DNA from: Nitrospirae bacterium GWC2_42_7
GTDB taxonomy: Bacteria > Nitrospirota > Thermodesulfovibrionia > Thermodesulfovibrionales > UBA6898
Direction of reading: 5' to 3'
NCBI GenBank assembly: GCA_001803645.1
Contig: MHDW01000185.1
Coordinates: 6,281 to 12,627, forward strand
DNA: 6,347 nucleotides
Below, in pieces: positions 1-6,347 of this stretch (positions within the stretch are counted from its first letter, which is position 1; each line of letters begins with the position of its first letter). Below the pieces are notes generated by a model. That model made no database searches. It saw only the letters and a program-made list of their open reading frames with translations, and was not told the origin of the DNA. A program made the position numbers and the translations under genes.

Positions 1-1239
1 TTCATTGATTCCTGCAGGCTGAGAATGAGGAGCGATGTGCCGCTGGCCACCAGCCTGAGCGGCGGATTGGATTCGAGCGCAGTTCTCTGCACGATGCACA
101 GCATCGGGCAGCACCAGGGATTTACGAAAGACTGGCAGAAAGCATTTGTTGCCTGTTTTCCTGGGACAGAACTTGATGAACAGCAATACGCACGACAAGT
201 GATCGAGGCAACGAAAGCTATCCCTGTTTATACAGAGATCAAGATCGAAGATTGTATTCCAAGACTGGAAAAGATAGTTTATCAATTAGAAGATATTAAT
301 TGGGTGTTTCTGGCAGGCTTGTGGAAGAATTACAAAACAATGCGTGACAATGGGATAGTAGTCAGTATGGACGGGCACGGAAGCGATGAACTATTGGGGG
401 GATACCATTTTATTATTGAAGATGAAATGAGAAATGCTTTGTCCCCTTGGCCAAAGCTTGGCCATTACTTAGAACTTAAGAAGATACTGGAAGGCTTTAC
501 CGGTGGAAGTAATCCGATTCGACCCTCTTTAATTAAAGATCTTTTGATTTTGATGTGTAGACATAAGCAATGGCCTCTTGTAATGAAAGCTCTATATCCA
601 TTGAGATCAGTTTACAGGTTTCTGAAAAGAGGGCATTCTGCTCCCGATTCTTTTATTTCTCATTTCATAAAAGAACAAAAACTAAAATTACATGAGAAGA
701 TGCTTGAAAAGGATGAGCTTGCCGGATTAAGCCATCTGAATCGTAATCTTTATGCTTATTTTCATGATACAGTCCTGCCATCAATCCTTAGGAATTTTGA
801 TCGGGCTTCGATGGCTCATGGAGTTGAAATAAGAATGCCTTTTATGGATTGGCGGATCGTCTGCTTTGGGTTCTCACTGCCGGACGAAAGCAAAATTGGA
901 GGAGGGTATGCCAAGAGAATTCTGCGGGAATCGATGCGCAATATAATCCCGGATCAGATCCGCTTGCGCACAAATAAAATAGGTTTTACTTCCCCGATGG
1001 ATAAATGGTTTAAAGGCCCTTTGCGTGGTTTTCTACTTGATTCTGTAAATAGCCGTAATTTTTTGTTGTCCGATATTTGGGATGGAAGTGCTTTGAAGAA
1101 CTTTGTTGAATTGAGCCTTGAAAAGCAGGACTATTCATCTCTTGAACGTGCCTGGCCTTTTTTGAATGCTCATTTGCTTGTCAAACAATTTGATCTTCAG
1201 AGGTCACGATATTGTTCAGATAAACAGACGAGGTTTTAA
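1..1239 (+). CDS. Asparagine synthase (glutamine-hydrolysing)-like amidotransferase, C-terminal part (5' truncated by window)
   Basis: The reading frame is open from base 1, so the ATG at 25 is an internal methionine and the true start lies upstream. About 412 codons are visible. They match the ATP-dependent synthetase half of AsnB-type enzymes, which use glutamine-derived ammonia to amidate a carboxylate through an acyl-AMP intermediate. Seen directly: the ATP-pyrophosphatase P-loop SGGLDSS (bases 58-78), the family motif DGHGSDELLGGY (bases 370-405), a DRASMAHGVEIRMPFMD block (about 799-849), and KIGFTSPMDKWF near the C-terminus (about 976-1011). Full-length AsnB proteins are usually around 600-650 residues, so the missing part should be the N-terminal Ntn glutaminase domain of roughly 200 residues; this is expected, not seen. 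Inside a glycan cluster such proteins are often proposed to amidate uronic acids or similar sugars rather than make free asparagine. That role is inference. The stop overlaps the next start (TAATG). Confidence 0.93.
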   Translation, partial: FIDSCRLRMRSDVPLATSLSGGLDSSAVLCTMHSIGQHQGFTKDWQKAFVACFPGTELDEQQYARQVIEATKAIPVYTEIKIEDCIPRLEKIVYQLEDINWVFLAGLWKNYKTMRDNGIVVSMDGHGSDELLGGYHFIIEDEMRNALSPWPKLGHYLELKKILEGFTGGSNPIRPSLIKDLLILMCRHKQWPLVMKALYPLRSVYRFLKRGHSAPDSFISHFIKEQKLKLHEKMLEKDELAGLSHLNRNLYAYFHDTVLPSILRNFDRASMAHGVEIRMPFMDWRIVCFGFSLPDESKIGGGYAKRILRESMRNIIPDQIRLRTNKIGFTSPMDKWFKGPLRGFLLDSVNSRNFLLSDIWDGSALKNFVELSLEKQDYSSLERAWPFLNAHLLVKQFDLQRSRYCSDKQTRF

Positions 1240-2555
1240 TGAAAAATTACCGGATCGTAAGGATTGCGGGAATGGGCTATAAGGCCGCGATAGAAAAATT
1301 ATACTCAAAAGACAAGGGATTGTATATGCTGTCATACGCAGAACAGCAGAAGACTTTGTTTGACATGGCATATGTTTATAGTGATGGTTTCTCAAGAGGA
1401 ATGAGGTCCTTGGGACACGATGCTCACGAGATCGTATACGATTTGGAAATCCTGCAAAAGAAATGGGCTGAAGAAAAAGGCGTCAAATTTAATCCTGAGA
1501 ATTGGCAAAGTGAAATTATCTTAAGACAGATAGAAGATTTAAAGCCTGATATTGTCTATTTTCAGGATATATATTCTTTACCACTCTCGATCCGCAGGCA
1601 GCTCAAATCAATTTTTCCATTTATTAAATTAGTTGTGATCTTCAGAGGGTATCCAGGAGGAATTCCCGATATATTGATAAAAGAGCTTATGTGTGCCGAC
1701 ATATTGCTTCTGGGTTCACCTGTTCTTATGGAAAAATTAAGGGCTGGAGGTTTAATGCCGCATCTGGTATATCATTCATTCGATGAGGCTATTCTGGAAG
1801 CGATCAGTAAGGATAAAACGAAAGAGAACAGTTCTTTGCATTACGACCTTACTTTTATCGGTTCCTCTGGTTTTGGCCGTGGTTGGGGGCATATATCCAG
1901 ATATTGGTTTCTTTCAGATTTAATCAAGAAAACCAATCTTGCCTTGTGGCTGGATGAAGGAGAGGACAAGCAGGAATTGCAGCATATATCGCTAAAGGAG
2001 ATCCTTAAGAAACCGGCTAAGATTTTACTTTCTAATTTAAATACTGAGATGCTCATGAAGCTCTCTATGCATGAAGTAATCCCTGAAAAAGCAAGAAGTG
2101 CAATGCTTGGGATCATGCAGGAGAAGAAGAACATGAGTGATAACACTAAGAGATTACCGGAGAAACGTTTGTCCGAGATTTATCCTGGTCGGTGTAATCC
2201 CCCGGTTTTTGGTCTTGAGATGTATAAAATATTGCAGCGATCTAATGTAACTTTCAATATCCACTCTGATGCTGCACAAGGAACAGTGGATAATATGAGG
2301 ATGTTTCAGGCAACCGGTGTGGGCACATGCCTGCTTACCGATACGGGATGGAATATGTCTGACCTCTTTGAGGCTGACCGCGAAGTAGTTACGTATTCTA
2401 ATATTAACGAATGTATCGAGAAGGCAAAATATCTGCTTGAGCATGAGGATGTCAGACAACGGATAGCAACTGCAGGTCAGAAGAGGACTTTAAAAGTCCA
2501 CAACATGCTAAACCGCTGCCGTCAGTTAGATGAGATTATTCAAAGAAGACTTTGA
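1239..2555 (+). CDS. CgeB-like glycosyltransferase (GT-B type, glycosyl transferase family 1-like C-terminal domain)
   Basis: A 438-residue cytoplasmic protein with no signal peptide or obvious membrane segment. The N-terminal half carries the pattern IEDLKPDIVYFQDI (about residues 97-110) and a Rossmann-like region ending in HSFDEAIL. YDLTFIGSSG (from residue 202) opens the second domain. The C-terminal domain has NIHSDA (N340-), then NMRMF (352-356), ATGVGTCLLTDTGWN, a DLFEADREVVTYSN segment and a final GQKRTLKVHN block. This succession is characteristic of CgeB/DUF3880-type glycosyltransferases, which transfer sugar from a nucleotide-sugar donor. The donor and acceptor are unknown. The ATG at 1239 overlaps the upstream TAA and has GAGG at 1230-1233, five bases away, which supports this start. 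Its place between an AsnB-like enzyme and an RmlD-like reductase fits polysaccharide assembly. Antisense frames within it show no recognisable protein. Confidence 0.88.
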   Translation: MKNYRIVRIAGMGYKAAIEKLYSKDKGLYMLSYAEQQKTLFDMAYVYSDGFSRGMRSLGHDAHEIVYDLEILQKKWAEEKGVKFNPENWQSEIILRQIEDLKPDIVYFQDIYSLPLSIRRQLKSIFPFIKLVVIFRGYPGGIPDILIKELMCADILLLGSPVLMEKLRAGGLMPHLVYHSFDEAILEAISKDKTKENSSLHYDLTFIGSSGFGRGWGHISRYWFLSDLIKKTNLALWLDEGEDKQELQHISLKEILKKPAKILLSNLNTEMLMKLSMHEVIPEKARSAMLGIMQEKKNMSDNTKRLPEKRLSEIYPGRCNPPVFGLEMYKILQRSNVTFNIHSDAAQGTVDNMRMFQATGVGTCLLTDTGWNMSDLFEADREVVTYSNINECIEKAKYLLEHEDVRQRIATAGQKRTLKVHNMLNRCRQLDEIIQRRL

Positions 2556-2564
2556 TTTTGAATT

Positions 2565-3470
2565 ATGAATATTGACATTCCTGTAAACCTTCCCAAGACA
2601 GCCATAATAGGCGCATCAGGGTTCCTTGGTTCTGCTTTTTTATCAAGTTACAGACAGATCTATCCTGATACTACAGGAACAGCGCGGGATCACTCTGGTG
2701 AAAATGTTTTGTATTTGGATTTGCTTGACCCTGACATTACTCAAATGAGACTCTCTGAGACAGGACATAAAGAGGCATTGATACTTTCTGCAATTTCGAA
2801 GATTGATAAGTGTGAAACGGAAAAAGAATTAAGCAGAGAAATTAATGTCCAAGGGACACTTGAACTTGCACGTCAGCTTGTTAATGAAGGAATTAAACCT
2901 GTATTTTTTTCGAGCGATTATGTTTTTGACGGTATAACGGGAAATTATACGGATGACTCTCAGACAAACCCGATTACAGAATACGGAAGGCAGAAGGCTG
3001 AAGTGGAGTCAAAATTTGAACATATCACTAAAGGAAATTATCTGGTTGTACGCTTGAGCAAGGTATTTTCGTTGAAAAAAGGCGATGGTTCGCTTTTGGA
3101 TGAAATTGCTGGAACGCTGGCGTCTGGAGGGATTGTCAGAGCGGCTTTTGATCAAATCTTTTGTCCAACTCTTATCTCTGATGTAATTGGTGCTGTTGCC
3201 TGCCTGCAAGCAAAAGGTACAACCGGCATTGTTAATGTATGTTCTCCGGAAGCATGGTCGAGGTATGATATAGCCGTGGCTTTGGCTGAGAAAATGGGGA
3301 TTGGACCAGGAAGAATAAACAGGATATCACTCGATGAAGTTGGATTTAAATCCAAACGCCCCAAGAATACAAGCATGGTCCCGAAGAGATTATTGTCAGA
3401 AGCTGGTACCACCTTTACATCTCTGACTGAATGTATTGAACAAACTGCCATTAGCTGGAGCGTGACATAG
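2565..3470 (+). CDS. RmlD-like NAD(P)-dependent nucleotide-sugar reductase (extended SDR family)
   Basis: A 301-residue protein of the usual RmlD length (about 280-300). It has an N-terminal Rossmann fold with the dinucleotide-binding motif G16-A-S-G19-F-L-G22. The active-site serine region is FFSSDYVFDG (S116/S117, D118), and the catalytic pair is Y140-G-R-Q-K144, spaced as in extended short-chain dehydrogenases. SSDYVFDG and the following NPITEYGRQKAEVE are typical of the RmlD substrate-binding family (dTDP-4-dehydrorhamnose reductase), which reduces a 4-keto nucleotide sugar. The sequence looks divergent and no rmlA, rmlB or rmlC gene is in the window, so I call the family and not dTDP-rhamnose synthesis. 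An in-frame TGA at 2559-2561 and the position of the GxxGxxG motif make ATG 2565 the only sensible start. It lacks a clear Shine-Dalgarno sequence, so translation may depend on ribosomes arriving from the gene ending nine bases upstream. Confidence 0.88.
   Translation: MNIDIPVNLPKTAIIGASGFLGSAFLSSYRQIYPDTTGTARDHSGENVLYLDLLDPDITQMRLSETGHKEALILSAISKIDKCETEKELSREINVQGTLELARQLVNEGIKPVFFSSDYVFDGITGNYTDDSQTNPITEYGRQKAEVESKFEHITKGNYLVVRLSKVFSLKKGDGSLLDEIAGTLASGGIVRAAFDQIFCPTLISDVIGAVACLQAKGTTGIVNVCSPEAWSRYDIAVALAEKMGIGPGRINRISLDEVGFKSKRPKNTSMVPKRLLSEAGTTFTSLTECIEQTAISWSVT
3457..3460 (+). promoter_or_regulatory. Ribosome binding site for the GTG start at 3470
   Basis: GGAG lies nine bases before GTG 3470, inside the end of the upstream reductase gene. 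It supports a GTG start overlapping the reductase stop (TAGTG). Based on sequence match and spacing only. Confidence 0.6.
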
Positions 3471-4156
3471 TGGGAAGACAAAAGAAAACCGAAAAAGAAG
3501 TCTGGAATAAGGTCAAAGACTTGATGGAGAAAAAGCAGATAAAACTCGGTCCGCACTGGTCATTTAATCTTCATAATGATCCGAAGCGGCTTGCATTTGT
3601 TTTATCGAGATACAAATTCGCAGCTAAAATGGGAGCGAAAAATAAAAAAGTTCTTGAGCTGGGTTGCAGTGAAGGTATCGGCACTCCTATTTTGTCTGAG
3701 TTTGCTCTGAGTTATCTGGGAGTTGATATGGACAGCGCTGCGATTAGAGCTGCACAGAGAAACTGGAGTGATGATAATACTACATTCATTAATGACGATT
3801 TCCTCGGCAAGGTCTACGGCGCTTTTGATACTGTAGTGAGTCTTGATGTGGTTGAACATATAATGCCTTCGAGCGAAAACCTGTTTTTTGAGACCTTATA
3901 CAAAAATATGAGTAAGGACGGCGTCGGCATTGTAGGTACCCCAAACGTAACATCGTCTTCCTATGCATCGGCACCAAGCCAGGCAGGACACGTAAACCTT
4001 TTTGACGCGGAGCGGTTGAAAATGATGATGGATAAAATCTTCCATAACGTTTTTATTTTCGGCATCAATGATGAAATTGTTCACACAGGATTTGCACCTA
4101 TGGCCCACTATCTAATCGCTATAGGGTGTTATAAGAAAAAGAGGATATTATCTTGA
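3470..4156 (+). CDS. Class I SAM-dependent methyltransferase, first of a tandem paralogous pair
   Basis: A 228-residue Rossmann-fold methyltransferase. Visible are motif I with ELGCSEGIG (E63-G71), an acidic ribose-binding position in GVDMDS (D86, D88), DVVEHI (126-131) as the motif IV-like strand, and GTPN (156-159). These are followed by a distinctive C-terminal block: YAS, AGHVNL (172-177), FGINDEIVHTGF and PMAHYL. The sequence is typical of Methyltransf_23-like enzymes common in polysaccharide clusters, where they are thought to methylate sugars. The acceptor atom and substrate cannot be read. Translation begins at GTG, overlapping the reductase stop, with GGAG nine bases upstream. The paralog starting at 4153 aligns from the tryptophan near residue 12 (residue 10 there), which supports both N-termini. 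The third glycine of the usual GCGxG loop is serine (S67) here, a substitution also acceptable in active members. There is no membrane segment; a cytoplasmic location is expected. Confidence 0.88.
   Translation: MGRQKKTEKEVWNKVKDLMEKKQIKLGPHWSFNLHNDPKRLAFVLSRYKFAAKMGAKNKKVLELGCSEGIGTPILSEFALSYLGVDMDSAAIRAAQRNWSDDNTTFINDDFLGKVYGAFDTVVSLDVVEHIMPSSENLFFETLYKNMSKDGVGIVGTPNVTSSSYASAPSQAGHVNLFDAERLKMMMDKIFHNVFIFGINDEIVHTGFAPMAHYLIAIGCYKKKRILS
4141..4144 (+). promoter_or_regulatory. Ribosome binding site for the TTG start at 4153
   Basis: GAGG, within AAGAGG, lies eight bases before TTG 4153. It falls in the last codons of the preceding methyltransferase and decides the TTG start, since no ATG occurs in frame until the methionines near residue 16. 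Confidence 0.6.
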
Positions 4157-4824
4157 AAAACAAACAGGAGCGCTCCAGATGGGAACCAGTCAAAGATATG
4201 ATGGGGAAAAGGGAGGTACTGATAGGACAACACCTGGCACATCAATTTACTAAATCTCCGAGAAGGATATTGCATATGATGAGCTATTACAAGTTTGCCG
4301 CAAAACTTATTGGAAAACAGAAAAATGTGCTGGATATCGGATGTGGAGAAGGGATAGGGACATGGCTGCTGGCTGTAGAATGCGGGCAAGCAAATGGTAT
4401 AGATACAGACAGTGAGGCTATCGGGATTGGAACAAACAACTGGAAAGACCGGAGGATATCGTTTAAATGCATAGATCTATTCAAGATGAAGAAAAAAAAC
4501 TATGATGCGGTAGTTAACTTTGATGTGATAGAGCACATATTGCCTGAGAATACGTACCGGTTTTTTCAGAAGATTTCAGATTGTCTGGACCATGATGGAA
4601 TAGCTGTGATAGGCACGCCGAATATAACATCTGATCAGTATGCCTCTCCAATAACAAAGGCAGGGCATGTTAATCTATATTCTGGAGAGCGCCTTGAAGA
4701 AGAGATGAAGAAATATTTTCACCACGTATTCCTGTTCGGCGCCAATGATGAAGTGGTCCATACAGGGTTTTTGCCAATGGCCCATTATCTCATAGCAGTA
4801 GGCTGCAGAAAACGAAAAAGCTGA
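4153..4824 (+). CDS. Class I SAM-dependent methyltransferase, second of a tandem paralogous pair
   Basis: A 223-residue protein collinear with the preceding gene product. An ungapped hand alignment over 213 positions gives 99 identities (about 46%), rising to about 63% over the 70 positions from GTPN to the PMAHYL region. It has a consensus SAM-binding loop DIGCGEGIG (D61-G69), GIDTDS (D84, D86), FDVIEHILP (123-131), GTPN, YAS, AGHVNL, FGANDEVVHTGF and PMAHYL. The variable stretch between the acidic motif and DVIEH, and the N-terminal 25-40 residues, differ most. This suggests divergence in substrate choice on a shared fold. Translation starts at TTG, which overlaps the previous stop (TTGA), with GAGG eight bases upstream. 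It probably methylates a sugar in the glycan made by the neighbouring glycosyltransferases; that role is inference from context. A duplication followed by divergence is the simplest origin of the pair. Confidence 0.88.
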   Translation: MKNKQERSRWEPVKDMMGKREVLIGQHLAHQFTKSPRRILHMMSYYKFAAKLIGKQKNVLDIGCGEGIGTWLLAVECGQANGIDTDSEAIGIGTNNWKDRRISFKCIDLFKMKKKNYDAVVNFDVIEHILPENTYRFFQKISDCLDHDGIAVIGTPNITSDQYASPITKAGHVNLYSGERLEEEMKKYFHHVFLFGANDEVVHTGFLPMAHYLIAVGCRKRKS

Positions 4825-5855
4825 TGAACCTGGAAATGGGCAGACCGGGCCTTTCTGTTTTAATGCCGAACTATAACCATTCGGGATATATAGGTGAAGC
4901 CCTTTCAGCTATTCTTAAACAGTCATACAAACCTTTTGAGATCATAATAATCGATGACGCCTCAACAGATAACAGCATTGGGATTATCCAGGAATTTGCC
5001 GAACATAACCCTAGTGTTCGATTGATAGTAAATGAAAAAAACACCGGGGTGGTTGATAATCTAAATAGACTTCTTGAGATTGCAAGAGGAGATTATGTTT
5101 ATTTTGCTGCTGCTGACGATAAGATCCTGCCGCATTTTTTTGAAAGATCAATGGATTTATTGCAGAGATATCCGTCTGCCGGACTTTGTTCCTCGCTATC
5201 ATTGATCATTGATGAGGAAGGCAGAAACAGGGGCTTGCACCCTTCTTTAATAATTTCAAACCATGAGACTTTTATAACACCTGAGAAGGTTTCCAATATT
5301 TTAAATACAGCAGGCTTGTGGGTCATGGGGAATGCTGCTATTTTGAAACGAAAGGCTTTATTAGATAGTGGTGGTTTTATATCGGAATTGCATTCTTTCA
5401 GTGATGGGTTTATATATCAGGTAATCGCCCTTAAATACGGCGCCTGTTTTATTCCCGAACCATTAGCATGCTGGAGGAGAATGGACAGCGGTTATGCATT
5501 ATCAACAGGCACAAATCCAGTTTTAATGAATGAAATAATACGCTGCGCAGTACAATTAATGCAGACCAAATATAAAGACGTATTTTCAAGAAAATATATT
5601 AAGGATTTTGAGAAAGCGCAGTATTTTCTTATGAAGTTAAATTATTTATCTTCTGTTAGCTGTAAAACAACTCTTTCAGTGCAGAATTCTTTTCCATTTG
5701 CCGTAAGGACATTGCAAAGTATCAAAAGAATATTTCTATTGCCGTATCTGTTTATCCTCTTTAGGCCGAGGCTGAGTCCTATAATAACCAGAAAACTTAA
5801 TAAATATTTTCATTTATTAAAATTTCATACAAGCAGGAAAATAAGTGTCTGTTGA
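4824..5855 (+). CDS. Family 2 (GT-A) glycosyltransferase
   Basis: A 343-residue protein with a complete GT2 domain. The N-terminal strand is [18 protein letters not shown] (from residue 10), followed by [10 protein letters not shown] (I40-D49, nucleotide-binding aspartates D44/D45), NTGVVDNLN (73-81) and [13 protein letters not shown] (87-99, with D98/D99 as the metal/nucleotide DXD-like site). FSDGF supplies a candidate catalytic-base aspartate (D194), and [15 protein letters not shown] is the usual closing segment of the fold. It should transfer a sugar from a nucleotide donor to a lipid-linked or growing glycan acceptor on the cytoplasmic face of the membrane. The C-terminal 60 or so residues are basic and rich in aromatic and aliphatic residues ([11 protein letters not shown] near residues 305-315). 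This could attach it to the membrane but is too short and charged-flanked to call a firm transmembrane helix. The ATG overlaps the upstream stop (TGATG). No strong Shine-Dalgarno is visible, so coupling to the methyltransferase gene is likely. Confidence 0.93.
   Translation: MNLEMGRPGLSVLMPNYNHSGYIGEALSAILKQSYKPFEIIIIDDASTDNSIGIIQEFAEHNPSVRLIVNEKNTGVVDNLNRLLEIARGDYVYFAAADDKILPHFFERSMDLLQRYPSAGLCSSLSLIIDEEGRNRGLHPSLIISNHETFITPEKVSNILNTAGLWVMGNAAILKRKALLDSGGFISELHSFSDGFIYQVIALKYGACFIPEPLACWRRMDSGYALSTGTNPVLMNEIIRCAVQLMQTKYKDVFSRKYIKDFEKAQYFLMKLNYLSSVSCKTTLSVQNSFPFAVRTLQSIKRIFLLPYLFILFRPRLSPIITRKLNKYFHLLKFHTSRKISVC
5835..5838 (+). promoter_or_regulatory. Ribosome binding site for the GTG start at 5845
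   Basis: AGGA lies six bases before GTG 5845, inside the last codons of the GT2 gene. It is the main support for the GTG start. No in-frame ATG occurs until 5980, which would leave almost nothing before the SAM-binding motif. Confidence 0.6.
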
Positions 5856-6347
5856 CAAAATATCATTTTCTTTCGGAAAGAACTGGAATGATTTTGTTCT
5901 GTTGCATTTAAACCAAGCCAGGATCAAAGAGGCCGGGAAATCATTAAGAGATTTCCTGGAGCTGCAGACCCTTGAGGGCATGACATTTCTTGATATAGGC
6001 TGCGGAAGCGGACTGTTTTCTCTCGCTGCATATAAGATGGGAGCAGCAGAGATCGTAAGCTTTGATTATGATCCTTTTTCTGTTAAATGTTGTGAATATC
6101 TGAAAGACAAAGAAGGTAACCCGGCAAACTGGACTGTGTCAAAAGGATCGATACTCGATAATGTTTTGTTGGAAAAGATCAAACAGGCAGATATTGTTTA
6201 TTCATGGGGAGTTCTTCATCATACCGGAGATATGTGGCAGGCGATCAGGAATGCGGCGGGGTTTGTAAAGCCGGGCGGCCTGTTCTATATTGCGATCTAC
6301 AATAAGGTACAGGGGCCTTTTGGTTCGGAGACATGGCTGGCATTAAA
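5845..6347 (+). CDS. Class I SAM-dependent methyltransferase of the FSFGKNW type (3' truncated by window)
   Basis: The frame opens at GTG 5845, overlapping the GT2 gene by 11 bases, and runs without a stop to the window end (167 complete codons). The translation begins [18 protein letters not shown]. It contains the SAM-binding loop [14 protein letters not shown] (D50-G56 core), the acidic motif SFDYDP (D74, D76), GSILDN, and the signature [10 protein letters not shown] (Y119-G128), followed by MWQAI, KPGG and IAIYNK. Together [18 protein letters not shown] and [13 protein letters not shown] mark a recognisable bacterial methyltransferase family that often sits in polysaccharide and secondary-metabolite clusters. 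It is clearly a different subfamily from the two paralogs upstream, sharing only the general fold. The missing C-terminus carries much of the acceptor site, so no substrate can be suggested. AGGA six bases before the GTG supports the start. A methyltransferase role is well supported; sugar methylation is inferred from the neighbours. Confidence 0.88.
   Translation, partial: MSVDKISFSFGKNWNDFVLLHLNQARIKEAGKSLRDFLELQTLEGMTFLDIGCGSGLFSLAAYKMGAAEIVSFDYDPFSVKCCEYLKDKEGNPANWTVSKGSILDNVLLEKIKQADIVYSWGVLHHTGDMWQAIRNAAGFVKPGGLFYIAIYNKVQGPFGSETWLAL

Larger units (their letters stand above)
1..6347 (+). other. Interior segment of a surface-glycan biosynthesis operon
   Basis: Seven genes lie on the + strand with junctions TAATG, a 9-base gap, TAGTG, TTGA, TGATG and an 11-base overlap. 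No promoter, terminator or transfer signal lies between them, which supports one polycistronic message with coupled translation. The mix of two glycosyltransferases, a nucleotide-sugar reductase, three methyltransferases and an AsnB-like amidotransferase is typical of O-antigen, capsule or exopolysaccharide loci. No flippase, polymerase, chain-length or export gene is in the window, so the pathway type (Wzy or ABC) cannot be decided. Confidence 0.8.

Noticed and set aside
25..27. ATG at 25 as the true start of the AsnB-like protein
   Set aside because: The frame is open to base 1, and the residues before it continue the family pattern leading into the P-loop. Starting here would remove the expected glutaminase domain.
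448..464. Inverted repeat TGGCCAA-AGC-TTGGCCA
   Set aside because: A 7-base-arm hairpin inside the conserved amidotransferase frame, with no T-run and no gene boundary. It is best explained as chance in coding sequence.
950..962. Near-palindrome CGGATCAGATCCG
   Set aside because: Short, single copy, and inside the amidotransferase coding sequence, so there is no support for an operator.
1..1239. Lasso-peptide or secondary-metabolite AsnB homolog
   Set aside because: No leader peptidase, precursor peptide or transporter is present. All neighbours are glycan enzymes.
2572..2608. TTGACA at 2572-2577 with CATAAT at 2603-2608
   Set aside because: The spacing is about 25 bases, too long for a sigma-70 promoter, and both lie within the reductase coding sequence downstream of its start.
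3152..3556. Antisense open frame of 134 codons across the reductase/methyltransferase junction
   Set aside because: It has no recognisable domain and lies opposite two well-supported genes, so it is a shadow frame. The same applies to antisense frames at 1841-2146, 2154-2459 and 4129-4389.
5852..5880. TTGACA at 5852-5857 resembling a -35 promoter box at the GT2/methyltransferase junction
   Set aside because: No TATAAT-like -10 follows at 16-18 bases, and the site lies inside the start of the coding methyltransferase.

Overview
The window is one continuous run of seven same-strand genes (all +), cut at both ends, from a bacterial surface-polysaccharide or glycoconjugate biosynthesis cluster (O-antigen, capsule or exopolysaccharide type). 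The DNA is moderately AT-rich. Starts include ATG, GTG and TTG, most preceded by short GGAG/GAGG/AGGA-type Shine-Dalgarno sequences, so the source is a bacterium. Nothing here fixes the phylum, and I do not assign one.

Layout: (1) 1-1239, the C-terminal synthetase part of an AsnB-like glutamine-dependent amidotransferase, with its N-terminus off the left edge. (2) 1239-2555, a CgeB-like glycosyltransferase with a GT-B-type C-terminal domain. (3) 2565-3470, an RmlD-like short-chain dehydrogenase/reductase acting on a nucleotide sugar. (4) 3470-4156 and (5) 4153-4824, two tandem paralogous class I SAM-dependent methyltransferases, about 46% identical by an ungapped hand count. (6) 4824-5855, a family 2 (GT-A) glycosyltransferase. 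(7) 5845 to the right edge, a third SAM-dependent methyltransferase of a different subfamily, starting at GTG and cut by the window end.

Every junction is an overlap of 1 to 11 bases except one 9-base gap between genes 2 and 3. There is no stretch for an internal promoter or terminator outside coding sequence, and I found none, so this looks like the interior of one translationally coupled operon. No RNA gene, mobile element, CRISPR array or long DNA repeat is visible, and no gap exceeds 9 bases.

Together the genes suggest assembly of a decorated glycan. The reductase would make or finish a deoxy- or keto-reduced nucleotide sugar, and the two glycosyltransferases would add sugars to the growing unit. 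The three methyltransferases would cap or modify sugar hydroxyls, amines or carboxyls, and the AsnB-like enzyme may amidate a carboxylated residue. The family calls are strong; specific substrates cannot be read from sequence. The most notable points are the tandem methyltransferase pair with a strongly conserved C-terminal block, and the fact that all three methyltransferases, and only those, use non-ATG starts.
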